Positions 19,031-28,241 are shown, counted from the first letter of the stretch. The stretch is 64,000 nt of DNA from Muribaculaceae bacterium (GCA_017621845.1 JAGASI010000001.1:62001-126000); one strand, 5' to 3'. Made by a program: numbers and translations. Notes: generated from the letters alone by a model not told the origin.

Positions 19031-19990
19031 TTAAAAAATATAACCGGCCTCTTGGACCATTTTTTTATCCTGCGCCACTGTTGAGCCTAAAGTAGTGAGA
19101 AGAACTCCGATTATAGCGCCACTGATACCAACTCTCATACATTCAAGCTGTACATCACGTGAAAGTCGTTCACGACCTCCTGCAAATCTCAGTATTGCTC
19201 TTGGATGTACCAGTCTCATTATAGCTACCGTATCGATTATTTCTTCATTGGTTATAGGTGGTATATTCTCAAGGGGCGTTCCCGGTATCGGACAGAGTAT
19301 ATTGATAGGTATACTTACCGGATGGGCTTCGCGTAATACCAAGGCAAATTCCACCCGTTGTCTCTCAGTCTCCCCCATCCCTATAATACCACCTGAACAT
19401 ATCTCAAACCCAATCTCACGAGCTTGTCTAATTGTCTCGAGCTTATCATCAATTGTATGTGTAGAACAAAGCTCTTTGAAATGAGATGGAGCAGTCTCAA
19501 GATTGCAATGGTAGCGATGCACACCGGCATCCCACAACTTCAGCAAGCGTTCACGATCAAGCAGTCCGAGTGAGGCACATGTCTTCATGCCCGTATTTTT
19601 CTTAACCTCTACAGCCATCGAGCACAGACGCTCAAGCAATTCGCCCTGTAACGCCCTGCCACTTGTCACAAAAGAAAAATGTCTGATGCCTGCTTTTTTG
19701 TTAAGTTCAGCCACATGCATACAATGCTTGTGGTCTATGAAATCATATATATCGCAATGAGTGTCGTAATGAGCCGACTGGGCACACCATTTGCAATTTT
19801 CGGGACAGCGCCCTGAACGAGCATTAACTATCGAACACGGGTCAAACTGTCGGCTCATAAAAGTCGCCGTTACATCGGCAGCAATATTACGCAAGAGCGT
19901 TCGATCCTTAATTTCTATCAGACCATACGCCTCGCCTTCTGTCAGCTGTTCCCCTAAAAGTATCTTTGATTTAATTGATTCTAATTTCAT
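19031..19990 (-). CDS. bioB: Biotin synthase
   Basis: This 319-residue radical-SAM enzyme carries the iron-sulfur motif C-P-E-N-C-K-W-C in NARSGRCPENCKWCAQSAHY, and the later conserved segments YHCNLETA, ICSGGIIGMGET and RFAGGRE for the second cluster and substrate site. It inserts sulfur into dethiobiotin. Length is normal. The other biotin genes are not nearby; bioB instead heads a run with an RNA methyltransferase and radA. A perfect hairpin lies only 20 nt upstream of the ATG and no promoter was seen between it and rpsO, so expression may depend on read-through. Confidence 0.95.
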   Translation of the reverse strand: MKLESIKSKILLGEQLTEGEAYGLIEIKDRTLLRNIAADVTATFMSRQFDPCSIVNARSGRCPENCKWCAQSAHYDTHCDIYDFIDHKHCMHVAELNKKAGIRHFSFVTSGRALQGELLERLCSMAVEVKKNTGMKTCASLGLLDRERLLKLWDAGVHRYHCNLETAPSHFKELCSTHTIDDKLETIRQAREIGFEICSGGIIGMGETERQRVEFALVLREAHPVSIPINILCPIPGTPLENIPPITNEEIIDTVAIMRLVHPRAILRFAGGRERLSRDVQLECMRVGISGAIIGVLLTTLGSTVAQDKKMVQEAGYIF

Positions 19991-20010
19991 TGTAATTCTT
20001 TATAAATACT

Positions 20011-20045
20011 TAAAGAGGTTGTCATGACTGATGACAACCTCTTTA
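20011..20045 (-). terminator. Terminator or attenuator between rpsO and bioB
   Basis: A perfect 15-bp stem (taaagaggttgtcat / atgacaacctcttta) with a 5-nt loop lies 53 nt after the rpsO stop and 20 nt before the bioB start. The A/T-rich ends fit an intrinsic terminator on either strand. No promoter is visible between it and bioB. Confidence 0.85.
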
Positions 20046-20098
20046 GCGTAGTCTTTAAGCAGAGCGACTGTGTGACAAATTGAGCCACACAAGGAGGC

Positions 20099-20374
20099 TT
20101 ACTTGCGGATACCAAGCTCTTTTTGGGCGATGATAGCGCGGTAACGAGAGATGTCTTTGCGCTTGAGGTAGTCAAGCAGACGACGACGTTTACCTACGAG
20201 CATCTTAAGAGCGCGCTCTGTTGTATGATCTTTATGGTTTGACTTCAAGTGCTGAGTCAAGTGAGCGATACGAACCGAGAACAATGCAATCTGAGCTTCA
20301 GGCGAGCCAGTGTCAGTCTTACCCTTACCGTATTTCTCAAAGATCTCTACTTTTTCTTCAGAATTTAAGTGCAT
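20099..20374 (-). CDS. rpsO: 30S ribosomal protein S15
   Basis: This 91-residue protein has normal S15 length and its signatures DTGSPEAQIALFSVRI, LTQHLKSNHKDH and GKRRRLLDYLKRKD. It binds the central domain of 16S rRNA in early 30S assembly. It has its own consensus promoter and a leader of about 100 nt that contains a GC-rich hairpin; S15 is autoregulated through its leader in several phyla, so this leader may be a protein-binding site (inference). Confidence 0.97.
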   Translation of the reverse strand: MHLNSEEKVEIFEKYGKGKTDTGSPEAQIALFSVRIAHLTQHLKSNHKDHTTERALKMLVGKRRRLLDYLKRKDISRYRAIIAQKELGIRK

Positions 20375-20435
20375 TCTTTTGGAAAATTTTAAAGGTGATA
20401 TATTAAGTATTTATTCAATGTGCTTAAGATAAGGC

Positions 20436-20456
20436 CAACAAGGCAACCGCCTGTTG
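20436..20456 (-). promoter_or_regulatory. Leader hairpin of rpsO, candidate S15 autoregulation site
   Basis: Within the predicted 5' leader of rpsO the sequence pairs as CAACA-GGC...GCC-(bulge)-TGTTG around a 4-nt loop. It lies between the transcript start (near 20472) and the ATG at 20374. The regulatory role is inference from S15 leaders in other bacteria. Confidence 0.35.
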
Positions 20457-20478
20457 TGCGCTATAGCCTAAGCGACCA

Positions 20479-20508
20479 CAAAGGTAGTAATAATATTTGA
20501 TACTCAAA
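20479..20508 (-). promoter_or_regulatory. Promoter for rpsO
   Basis: On the minus strand TTTG (20508-20505) is followed after 18 nt by TACCTTTG (20486-20479), an exact match to both elements. The 20509-20641 stretch between it and the omega gene shows no gene I can support. Confidence 0.85.
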
Positions 20509-20641
20509 ACCATGCCAAAGACTTTTTTTGCTTTAATCAGTGAAAAACCGCCAAAAGTCCCATAATTGGTCATTGGTAGATTGAGCGATGACGCTATTAT
20601 AACGTGCACCCAGGATTAATCTCGGCTGTTGCCCACTTGGA

Positions 20642-20977
20642 TTAGTCCATATTGGGCTTATCTGTGGCAGGATTACGAAAATATAATTTATGATCAACGT
20701 ATTCCTGTGTTGCAATCAGCGTGGGCTTGGGTAATTTTTCATAATAACGAGAAATTTCAATCTGCTCGCGATTTTCTGACACTTCCTCAAGATTGTCATT
20801 AAGCGACACAAACTCTTGAAGTTTCTTCTCAAGGTCATGTTTCATCTCAACCGAGATCTGGTTGGCGCGCTTAGCGATGATACACACTGTTTCATATACA
20901 TTGCCGGTCTCTTTAGACAATTCTATCATGTCTCGGGTCACGGTGTTAAGCGGAGCGTTGGTCTTCTTATAGTCCAT
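20642..20977 (-). CDS. RNA polymerase omega-like (Rpb6-type) subunit
   Basis: This 111-residue protein resembles the Bacteroidetes omega/Rpb6-like subunit: the N-terminal part (TVTRDMIELSKETGNVYETVCIIAKRANQI in segments) corresponds to the conserved core that clamps the beta-prime tail, and DHKLYFRNP closes the domain. Its place 57 nt downstream of bamD matches the order in Bacteroides. It helps assemble and stabilise RNA polymerase. Confidence 0.85.
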   Translation of the reverse strand: MDYKKTNAPLNTVTRDMIELSKETGNVYETVCIIAKRANQISVEMKHDLEKKLQEFVSLNDNLEEVSENREQIEISRYYEKLPKPTLIATQEYVDHKLYFRNPATDKPNMD

Positions 20978-21034
20978 TTTCTACTTATATATTATATTCT
21001 TGTTTCTATTGGATAAATTTTGCCATAAGGATTA

Positions 21035-21835
21035 TTAATCCTTGACATATTTCTGGGCAATTTTAAAAATATTTTCTGCTTCGTTTCGGTAGTTGCTCTC
21101 CGGATAGTTATTTATGAAATTATAATATTCGTCTACTACTTCACGGAAACGATCAGCCTTACGTTCATCAACACTGAGGTCAGCTTCCTGAAAGCGGGAT
21201 TTCAAAATCAACATTTCAAGGTCTTCCTTATATTTGGAATAAGGATAATCTTTAATTGCATTCTGAGCCACAATAACAGCCGACTGATAGTTATTGCCAA
21301 GATAAGTACCCAGGTTGTAATAAAGCTGAGCATTTTGAAGCTGTTTGAGCGTAAGCTTATCCTGAAGTTCAAAGATTGCATTTTGGGCAATCGAGACCTT
21401 TTCGCTACGAGGATAGTGCTCGAGAAAAGATTGAAGCTCTTCAATAGCCTTCATAGTTCCACTCTGGTCGAGCTGAGCCTCGGGAGAATCTAAGTAGTAT
21501 CCATAGCCACAGAAGAATCGAGCCGGCTCGGCATACTTACCTTTGGGATATCGGGAGTAGTAAGTTTGAAACCACGCACCGGAGCTAAGGTAATCCTTGT
21601 TCTCATAATAGCTCATTGCCAAAAGATATATCGATTCCTCGGCCTTATCAGAGCCCTTGAACAACGTTACACAATCTTTGAGAATTGTAGCGGCCTGAGT
21701 GTATTTTTTTTGCTCAAAAGCTCGCTTGGCGTAGTCAAATTTGTAATTGAGGTCGTTACTCTTCTGAGCCTTCTGGTATTCACCACAAGAGCCAAGCGCA
21801 CAAGCCAACAGTAAGCACAATATTATACGGGTCAT
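21035..21835 (-). CDS. bamD: BamD, outer-membrane assembly lipoprotein
   Basis: This 266-residue lipoprotein has a signal peptide with lipobox L-G-S-C (Cys about residue 17) followed by five TPR-like helical repeats (for example AAT-ILKDCVTLFKGSDKAEESIYLLA and later DYPYSKYKEDLEML). BamD is the essential lipoprotein that delivers barrel proteins to BamA; an OMP of the BamA superfamily is encoded at 43.5 kb, but it is not BamA itself. A -7 element lies about 75 nt upstream, and the omega gene follows in the same transcript. Confidence 0.92.
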   Translation of the reverse strand: MTRIILCLLLACALGSCGEYQKAQKSNDLNYKFDYAKRAFEQKKYTQAATILKDCVTLFKGSDKAEESIYLLAMSYYENKDYLSSGAWFQTYYSRYPKGKYAEPARFFCGYGYYLDSPEAQLDQSGTMKAIEELQSFLEHYPRSEKVSIAQNAIFELQDKLTLKQLQNAQLYYNLGTYLGNNYQSAVIVAQNAIKDYPYSKYKEDLEMLILKSRFQEADLSVDERKADRFREVVDEYYNFINNYPESNYRNEAENIFKIAQKYVKD

Positions 21836-21907
21836 AATCTATTAATTACCAATGAATTACACCATCGGGGTCACAACATCGACCTCGAATAAGCGCATAA
21901 AGTGCCA

Positions 21908-21915
21908 CAAAGATA
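21908..21915 (-). promoter_or_regulatory. -7 element for bamD and the omega gene
   Basis: On the minus strand TATCTTTG exactly fits TAnnTTTG, about 75 nt before the bamD start. The -33 region has no good TTTG. The promoter lies only about 55 bp from the left edge of the foreign island. Confidence 0.6.
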
Positions 21916-21970
21916 CACATTCTTAGCCAATTATCACGACTAACTCATCAATTAATTTTATCAAAAATAG

Positions 21971-22579
21971 TTAACAGCACTGCGAAAGGAGCGTTATGGT
22001 GTGGATCAGTGGGAATGGGAAGACGTGCCGCGAGCTATCAGGGATGAAGTTAAGGCTGAGTTTGGCGTCAACATCGACCGGGCGCTAAGGAAGGAACCCG
22101 GAAGACGCAGTGGCGATGAACAGACTGCGATTACTCGTTATATGGCCGAGCTGTATCGTGATGAGATGCCTGTTAACGATAAACTGATAGGTAACGGTAA
22201 TTATCCAATCAATGACGACGGTGTGCCTTATGATGAATATGAAGATATTTCTGTATCTTTGCAAGGAGAACAAACGCCTATAACAGATAATAATGGGAAT
22301 CGACAAATTCTCGATACCGACACCAAACATCATAACGACCATAATGACTCCAATACGGCCCGCGAATACCACCTCAATGACGAACATATCATTCGTCTGG
22401 AAGATGGCCGCGAAATACACGCGACTGTGGCTGATGAAGCAGATGTTGACGGCAATATCGGCATCTATTCAGAAGAGCCGCTGAAATGTCGTGCCAAGTA
22501 TGCACTCTCCCTTTACCGGGAAGATGCTCCCCGAAATTCAAGCATCTATCGCGGCCTACAATACGCTGATGCACGATGA
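21971..22579 (+). pseudogene. 5' remnant of a giant polyvalent-protein gene
   Basis: The frame is open from the boundary repeat at 21971 without a convincing start codon; a GTG at 22001 is the first candidate. The protein begins mid-domain (RKERYGVDQWEWEDVPRAI) and continues through a charged, Asn/Asp/His-rich linker to a short beta-like piece (LEDGREIHATVADEADVDG). It ends out of frame over the next reading frame, which it overlaps by 89 nt. I read it as the N-terminal residue of the same large protein as the following 1916-codon frame, joined by an internal deletion or frameshift near 22490. No function is assigned. There is no promoter match upstream. Confidence 0.6.
21972..21982. repeat. 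Left copy of an 11-bp direct repeat flanking the polyvalent-protein island
   Basis: TAACAGCACTG here recurs exactly at 28311-28321, on the other side of the island. The broken reading frame of the giant protein starts at this point, so the repeat probably marks the island's left boundary. Its origin (target duplication, recombination site or deletion scar) cannot be decided from one genome. Confidence 0.55.
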
Positions 22580-25500
22580 AATCTTTGCATCGGCAAAGAA
22601 AATGGAGGAGGTTTTACGCGCTGTGGACGGCTTCAAGGCTCAAATTGCGCTCGATGACCGATTTGAACAGTATAAACCTGCCGATAATTTTAGTAACTTT
22701 GCACTTCACCTCGCGGCGATGTACAAGGCGAGCGACATGTCGCAATCAACAATCGCCGGGTACTTCAACCAGATGTACGACTTGGCGCAGGGCAAAAAGG
22801 CTGCAACCCTCTTTGAGGAGGCTGACACCACCAAGTATCCCCTTGCAGAGATCATTAAGAAAGTATTAAACATAGAATATCAACCGGCGAAGAATGGAAA
22901 CAACAATGTCACAAATGGAGGTGCTGATGTGGCTCTCCGCAATCAAGTTGGCCAAGGAGGGGAACTCCGAGGCAATGAACCACCTGCAAGCGGAGAACAG
23001 ACTCCGACAGGAACAGAACCGTCCGACCGTAGAGCAGGAATTGAAGATGATAGCCGAAGAGGAGCAGAGACTGTCACGAATAACTTACCCGAAAAGAAAG
23101 AGGTAGTATTTTCCGACCCACGCACCATGCCCGACTCCGAAAGAGAAAGACGTGGTGAGATGTTACGCAACGCAGAGGCGATTGACGTAGAAAGTGGTCA
23201 AATTGTTGCGACAAAAGAAATTTCCGCACGAAAGTTCGCTGAAAAGTGGTGGGATGAAAATGTTGGTGAACCCATATATTATGGCACAGAGGTTGGAGAG
23301 GTCGAAATCAACCGCAACTCTATTCAAAGTTCACTCGCCCATCGCTACGGACAGATGAAACTCGATGCCATTACATCACTTGTTGAGGGCTTCGAGAACG
23401 CAGTCTATTTGGGCACAATGCCAGATTTTTCCAGACAAGAGGGCGTTAACAACCATTTCTTTGCCTATCCCATAAATTATAATGGAGAACGTTGCTATGT
23501 ATTCTGCCGTGCTATGCAGGACGCAAACAAGAACCGATTATATGTTCATGAAGTTTTTGTATCAGAAAAAATAAAGAAGGGCGACACCCTTCAAACCGCA
23601 GCGTCTCAGCCTCACGGAGGTATCGCCCTATATAGGGACATTCTTGCGAATGTGTTAGAAATATCATCGTCGGAGGGCGGCACTTCCTCCATCAGTCATG
23701 CAGACGAAGCTGCACCCGCAATAAGCCTTGAATCTCGTGACGATGTTGTTTCTTCTGAAAAGCCCGTCTCCACCAGCAGTAGTGACATTGAAACGGAACC
23801 CGAAGGCAAGCGGAATGGCACGGCTACTCCGCAAAGCGAGCTTAATTCTGACGGCAAAGATAATACTTTGTCAACAGAAGAACAAATTTCTTCCTCACAA
23901 AGTTCGGAAGCGACTTCGTCGATGACAGACGAAAAAGTTGCAACGCAACCCACTGATAGCGAGAGCGTAGAACTTGAACAACCATCTGTTCAAGTATCTG
24001 TTCAAGCCGCATCTGCCGAGGTGAACACCACCCCCACCCCGGGATTGGATGAAGATTATAGACATTTATCTCTAAACGAGAAGAAAGAGCGTATCAGTGA
24101 CGTTGCCCAATCTATAGAATTATCTACTGGAGGACGTGTAAAGTCTCATGTGGTGACCACGATAGCCGACTTGAGAGAGGCAATGGGTGATAGTGAAGAT
24201 GTCAACACTGCTGAATGGATAGAGGATGACTTCGTTTCAGGTGATGTAGTCGCTGTACATTCGGTAAATAGTGGAAAAATATATATCTTTGCAACAAAGA
24301 TGCCCGGCAAGCTCAGAACCATCACACAGATATACCATGAAGGTGGACATGTGGCATTAGCACGTGTTAGCGACAAGGAAAATCTTTTAGGAACTGTTGT
24401 AGATGAAATCGAGCGATTGATGCCAAAATTGGCTTCAAAAGTACGCAATGGGTATCAGTCTTATTTTGACCGGAAATTTCCTGATGAGTCAGATGAAGCT
24501 AAAGAGCAGGTTATCAAAGAGGAAATTTTAGTTGAGAGTATTGCTCATCATATAGCCCGCGGCACAATAGAGGACTTATTAGGTCGCATGAGCGAGATAT
24601 CGAGAGATGCATGTATAACATATTTAGAAGAAATAGGATATGGAAGAAACGGACAAAAAAATATCACCCGAAGACAAGGACTTAATGGAAGAGTTGGGGA
24701 TGACCGATCCACAGGACTTGGAAGATTGGAAGAAGAATATGGAAGCCATGGCCGAACACAACGTAAGGATGAAGATGATGGGTATACCCCTGATAAGCTG
24801 AGTGATGAAGCTGTCGAGGACGAGATTGGAAAACCAATTAACAATACCAAAGCCTCTGACGATAACACTCTACAAAAAGACAAACGCGACATAGATGTAC
24901 AAAACAGTACCCACGTAGATGTAAAGACTCAGCAGTATAAGTTGGCCCAGAAGCGAGAGCAGGAAGCGTCGCAAGCTTACAGCGAGGCTCACCGCGCATA
25001 TCAAGAAGCCGGGGTGAAGTGGTGCCGTAAAGAAGGTATAGACCCCCACGGAAACCACAGCCAAGAGGAGATAAACTCCATTTTTGAGCGTTTTAACAAT
25101 ACTCCCGAGGGAGCAAGGCTGAATGAGGCCCGAAAAAAAGCCATAGTGGCATACAACCGGGCCATGGCCGAGACAATGATATGGAATATAGCTCGTGCTT
25201 TCAAAAACCTTACGTTTAATGACGCCAAGGCAAGTTGGGATAATCATAACCCCCGGTATGACATCGAGAAGTCGATAGGGGTTGATGGAGAGCGTGTTGA
25301 CGAGCGAAAGCGTCGTATCGGCGAGGCTGTAACCGAGTTGCTCAAAGATGCTGGCATCGAGGTGGTGACCGACGCCAAAACCGTCAAGGCTGAATACGAA
25401 AAAATCACCGGCGAGAAATTGGCCGATGAAGTAGATGAGATGCTTAAGGGACTCGACGAAAAAGAAAATCCCGGCCTATCTTCAGAACAACTGCAAACGC

Positions 25501-28241
25501 AGAAGACGAAACTGACGGGCCGGAATTCGGCAACAAAGGTAGAAATAAATTCTTCAAATATTGCATCGATAAGGTCAAAATTAACAGATCTTAAGAATAA
25601 AGTTACCAATGGGGAAATTGAAGCCGAGACATTTTTAAGTGAATTACAGACAGCAATAGTAGGTCTGAATGATAGTAGTAGTGTCTATGCGAGTCATAAA
25701 CTTGACAATGAAACCTATCGTTTAAGAGTCTCTGACCACCATGTTAATGCTCAAAATCAGGTATCAGGCAACCATAACGAAAGAAAAAATAATACCAGTG
25801 TAGTAATACAGCTTGCATCGTCAAAATTTCGTCCTGACGGTCGTGTACAGCTTGTAGAGCTTGTATATGACCCGGGCAAACTCACAGCTGAGAAAATGGA
25901 GGGCATCGTCAAAGGTGTTGAAGATTGGATTAGAACCGGAAAATATACTGACACTCAATATGATGACCGTCTGGTATCACCCCGCCCCAAAGAAGTTAGT
26001 CACGGAGTAGAGTTTTTGAAGACCCGCTCGGGTGAGGTATATGGTTTTGTCAAGGACGGTAAGATTTATCTTGACCCCGAGGTGATGAACGCCAATACTC
26101 CTATCCATGAATACACACACCTGTGGGATAAGGCCCTGCAAAAAGCTAACCCCGAGTTATGGAGTCGTGGTAAGGACCTGCTGAAACAGACACCGGTATG
26201 GAACCAGGTCATGAGTGACCCCGCCTATGCCGACATCGCGACAGATGAGGACTTGGTGGCCTCGGAGGTACACTCACGACTCACAGGCAAGCATGGCGAG
26301 AGCATTCTTGACAAGATGGTTGAGGACGCCAAAAAGAAAGGCATGGTGGAGATGGCCCGGGCAGTGACATTGAAGGAACGCATCAAACAGTGGTTGACCG
26401 ACGCGCTCAACTGGGTGAGAGATGCGTTTGGTCGTTGGTCTGACAAAGACCTGAAATCGATGACTGTCGATGAGTTTGTGAAGATGCCGATAAAAGACTT
26501 GGCACGTGAGGTCAATCCCGAAGAGATGAAACGTAAAGGAGAACAATTGCAACGTATTAACGAGACCAATCCGCCAATGGATGATTACCATACGTGGATA
26601 AGAGCGGCCTCAGACGTCAAGACCTTTGATGAGATGTATCGTCAAGCCGAGGCTGATTATGCCGAGTATGGCGATATGACCTATCCTGATATGAGTATAG
26701 AGCAGTTAAGAGAGGCCAAGGAGACGGGATATATAACAGTATATAGTTCTAAGCCTATCAAAGATGGTAATTTTGTGACGCCGTCGAGAATGAATGCTGA
26801 GGACTATGCCGGAGGAGGGAAAGTATATAGTAAACGTGTACCTGTAGACTCGATAGCCTGGATAGGCGAGGATGAGGGCCAGATGGCTGAGGTGAGCCAC
26901 TCGCGCGCTTCTGAAGCGCCCATGCAGATGATGTTCCTGGGAGAGAAAGCGGCTCACAGACTTGACCTTAAGGACGAGGGTAGAAGGCGTGTGGAAGCAA
27001 GTTTTGAGAATCGTCGGGATAAGGCTATTGCAGATAGAGGGACAGTAACACCGGGGCTTGCTGACATGGAGGTGGAGGTTGTTGACGTGGCGCGGCATCC
27101 GTTTAAAGGAACAGCACGGGAAGCTATAAAAAAAGCGCTAGAGTGGGCCCATAATAATTTGGTGGGTAACTATAACGAGTCACCTATTGGGAGTTATGAG
27201 ATAAGTGAAAAGGCAGTTCGCAAGTATCTTAGTGCATCTGCTATTTCAAAAAGTGAGAACTTGGGAGTTCAATTAGCGGTACTTCAGGCACTCCCAAATG
27301 TCATCACGCATTCCATTCTTGCGGAAACTCACCCTGACTATATAAAACAAAACGGTTTGCGCATCACTGCAAACGGACTTAATGGGGATTTGCTGGTTCA
27401 TAGGCTTTATGGCGCGGTAGAAATTGACGGTAACATTTACCGTGTAAAGACAACAATGCACGAGTTCGTCAATTCGGTCAATCGTCCACATTCATACGAA
27501 GTAACAAAAATAGAAATTCTCGATGCGCCGATGACAGACCCTGCTAAAGATGGCAGAACACAGTCAACCATGGCAATGACACCGAGAACTTCTATCTCAG
27601 CCACAAAGTTACTGCAAGGAGTTGAGAAATCCTACGATAAGGGTAAAAAACTTTTGGATGAGTCGGCTAAGGATGTCGCAAAACAGGAGATTTACTCTCC
27701 AGGGCAGGAGGAAGCTGAGATTATAAATCGTCTTGGGGATGATAAGGCCAATAAGCAACACACCTATGAGGTAACGAAAATACTACAAGGAGCTGAGATA
27801 CACAACAAATCTGGAGAAAAGATTTTACAGGAGAGTAAAATGGCCGATGAAGCGAGCCATCAGCAGGAAATGGCACAGACATCCCTATCGACCAAGCGCG
27901 GCCATGCCGAGAAGTTGTCTAAGAAATTCAACACTCCAATCCGCATTGTCGAGGACCGAGGCGAACTGACCCACGATGACCCCCAAATACTCGGACGTAT
28001 GCGCCGAAGCAAAGGTTGGTATGATACCGAGACTGGCGAGGTTGTTGTTGTCATTCCCAATAACAACAACGTGGCCGACATCGAACAGACCGTGCTGCAT
28101 GAGGTTGTGGGCCACAAAGGGCTGAAAGCCCTTGTTGGTCGTGATAACTTCAAGCGTTTCATACATCGAGTATATGACGGAGTGAGCCGTGAGACCCGAA
28201 TGGCAATCAATGCACTTGCCGCGAAGAACGGTTGGCCGTAG
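22491..28241 (+). CDS. Giant polyvalent protein of phage/conjugative-element type, probably truncated
   Basis: This 1916-residue frame has no signal peptide. It begins with a helical domain (MLPEIQASIAAYNTLMHDEI, about 12-125), then a mixed domain resembling the LPD3/BECR-nuclease-like modules of polyvalent proteins (about 200-385), a Ser/Glu-rich linker, a zinc-metallopeptidase-like domain (HEGGH 616-620, possible third ligand in EEILVESIAHH), long helices, a second one (HEYTH 1206-1210, ASEVHSRL as third-ligand candidate), an ART-like segment (about 1400-1470; TVYSSKPIKDGNFVTPS), a second LPD3-like domain (about 1527-1680), a short duplicated motif, and a third metallopeptidase motif (HEVVGH 1870-1875). 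It stops 41 residues later, before the third zinc ligand expected in this family. Such proteins are injected with phage or plasmid DNA and shield it; here integrase and partner genes are absent. I expect a decayed relic. Confidence 0.7.
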   Translation: MPSMHSPFTGKMLPEIQASIAAYNTLMHDEIFASAKKMEEVLRAVDGFKAQIALDDRFEQYKPADNFSNFALHLAAMYKASDMSQSTIAGYFNQMYDLAQGKKAATLFEEADTTKYPLAEIIKKVLNIEYQPAKNGNNNVTNGGADVALRNQVGQGGELRGNEPPASGEQTPTGTEPSDRRAGIEDDSRRGAETVTNNLPEKKEVVFSDPRTMPDSERERRGEMLRNAEAIDVESGQIVATKEISARKFAEKWWDENVGEPIYYGTEVGEVEINRNSIQSSLAHRYGQMKLDAITSLVEGFENAVYLGTMPDFSRQEGVNNHFFAYPINYNGERCYVFCRAMQDANKNRLYVHEVFVSEKIKKGDTLQTAASQPHGGIALYRDILANVLEISSSEGGTSSISHADEAAPAISLESRDDVVSSEKPVSTSSSDIETEPEGKRNGTATPQSELNSDGKDNTLSTEEQISSSQSSEATSSMTDEKVATQPTDSESVELEQPSVQVSVQAASAEVNTTPTPGLDEDYRHLSLNEKKERISDVAQSIELSTGGRVKSHVVTTIADLREAMGDSEDVNTAEWIEDDFVSGDVVAVHSVNSGKIYIFATKMPGKLRTITQIYHEGGHVALARVSDKENLLGTVVDEIERLMPKLASKVRNGYQSYFDRKFPDESDEAKEQVIKEEILVESIAHHIARGTIEDLLGRMSEISRDACITYLEEIGYGRNGQKNITRRQGLNGRVGDDRSTGLGRLEEEYGSHGRTQRKDEDDGYTPDKLSDEAVEDEIGKPINNTKASDDNTLQKDKRDIDVQNSTHVDVKTQQYKLAQKREQEASQAYSEAHRAYQEAGVKWCRKEGIDPHGNHSQEEINSIFERFNNTPEGARLNEARKKAIVAYNRAMAETMIWNIARAFKNLTFNDAKASWDNHNPRYDIEKSIGVDGERVDERKRRIGEAVTELLKDAGIEVVTDAKTVKAEYEKITGEKLADEVDEMLKGLDEKENPGLSSEQLQTQKTKLTGRNSATKVEINSSNIASIRSKLTDLKNKVTNGEIEAETFLSELQTAIVGLNDSSSVYASHKLDNETYRLRVSDHHVNAQNQVSGNHNERKNNTSVVIQLASSKFRPDGRVQLVELVYDPGKLTAEKMEGIVKGVEDWIRTGKYTDTQYDDRLVSPRPKEVSHGVEFLKTRSGEVYGFVKDGKIYLDPEVMNANTPIHEYTHLWDKALQKANPELWSRGKDLLKQTPVWNQVMSDPAYADIATDEDLVASEVHSRLTGKHGESILDKMVEDAKKKGMVEMARAVTLKERIKQWLTDALNWVRDAFGRWSDKDLKSMTVDEFVKMPIKDLAREVNPEEMKRKGEQLQRINETNPPMDDYHTWIRAASDVKTFDEMYRQAEADYAEYGDMTYPDMSIEQLREAKETGYITVYSSKPIKDGNFVTPSRMNAEDYAGGGKVYSKRVPVDSIAWIGEDEGQMAEVSHSRASEAPMQMMFLGEKAAHRLDLKDEGRRRVEASFENRRDKAIADRGTVTPGLADMEVEVVDVARHPFKGTAREAIKKALEWAHNNLVGNYNESPIGSYEISEKAVRKYLSASAISKSENLGVQLAVLQALPNVITHSILAETHPDYIKQNGLRITANGLNGDLLVHRLYGAVEIDGNIYRVKTTMHEFVNSVNRPHSYEVTKIEILDAPMTDPAKDGRTQSTMAMTPRTSISATKLLQGVEKSYDKGKKLLDESAKDVAKQEIYSPGQEEAEIINRLGDDKANKQHTYEVTKILQGAEIHNKSGEKILQESKMADEASHQQEMAQTSLSTKRGHAEKLSKKFNTPIRIVEDRGELTHDDPQILGRMRRSKGWYDTETGEVVVVIPNNNNVADIEQTVLHEVVGHKGLKALVGRDNFKRFIHRVYDGVSRETRMAINALAAKNGWP

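Noticed and set aside
20424..20609. Short open frame between the omega gene and rpsO
   Set aside because: It overlaps the rpsO promoter and leader, has no homology I recognise and no start context; taken as chance.
22001..28241. A toxin/antitoxin or CRISPR-like array in the island
   Set aside because: No short interspersed repeats or small paired genes are visible; the region is one long coding sequence with a single frame break.
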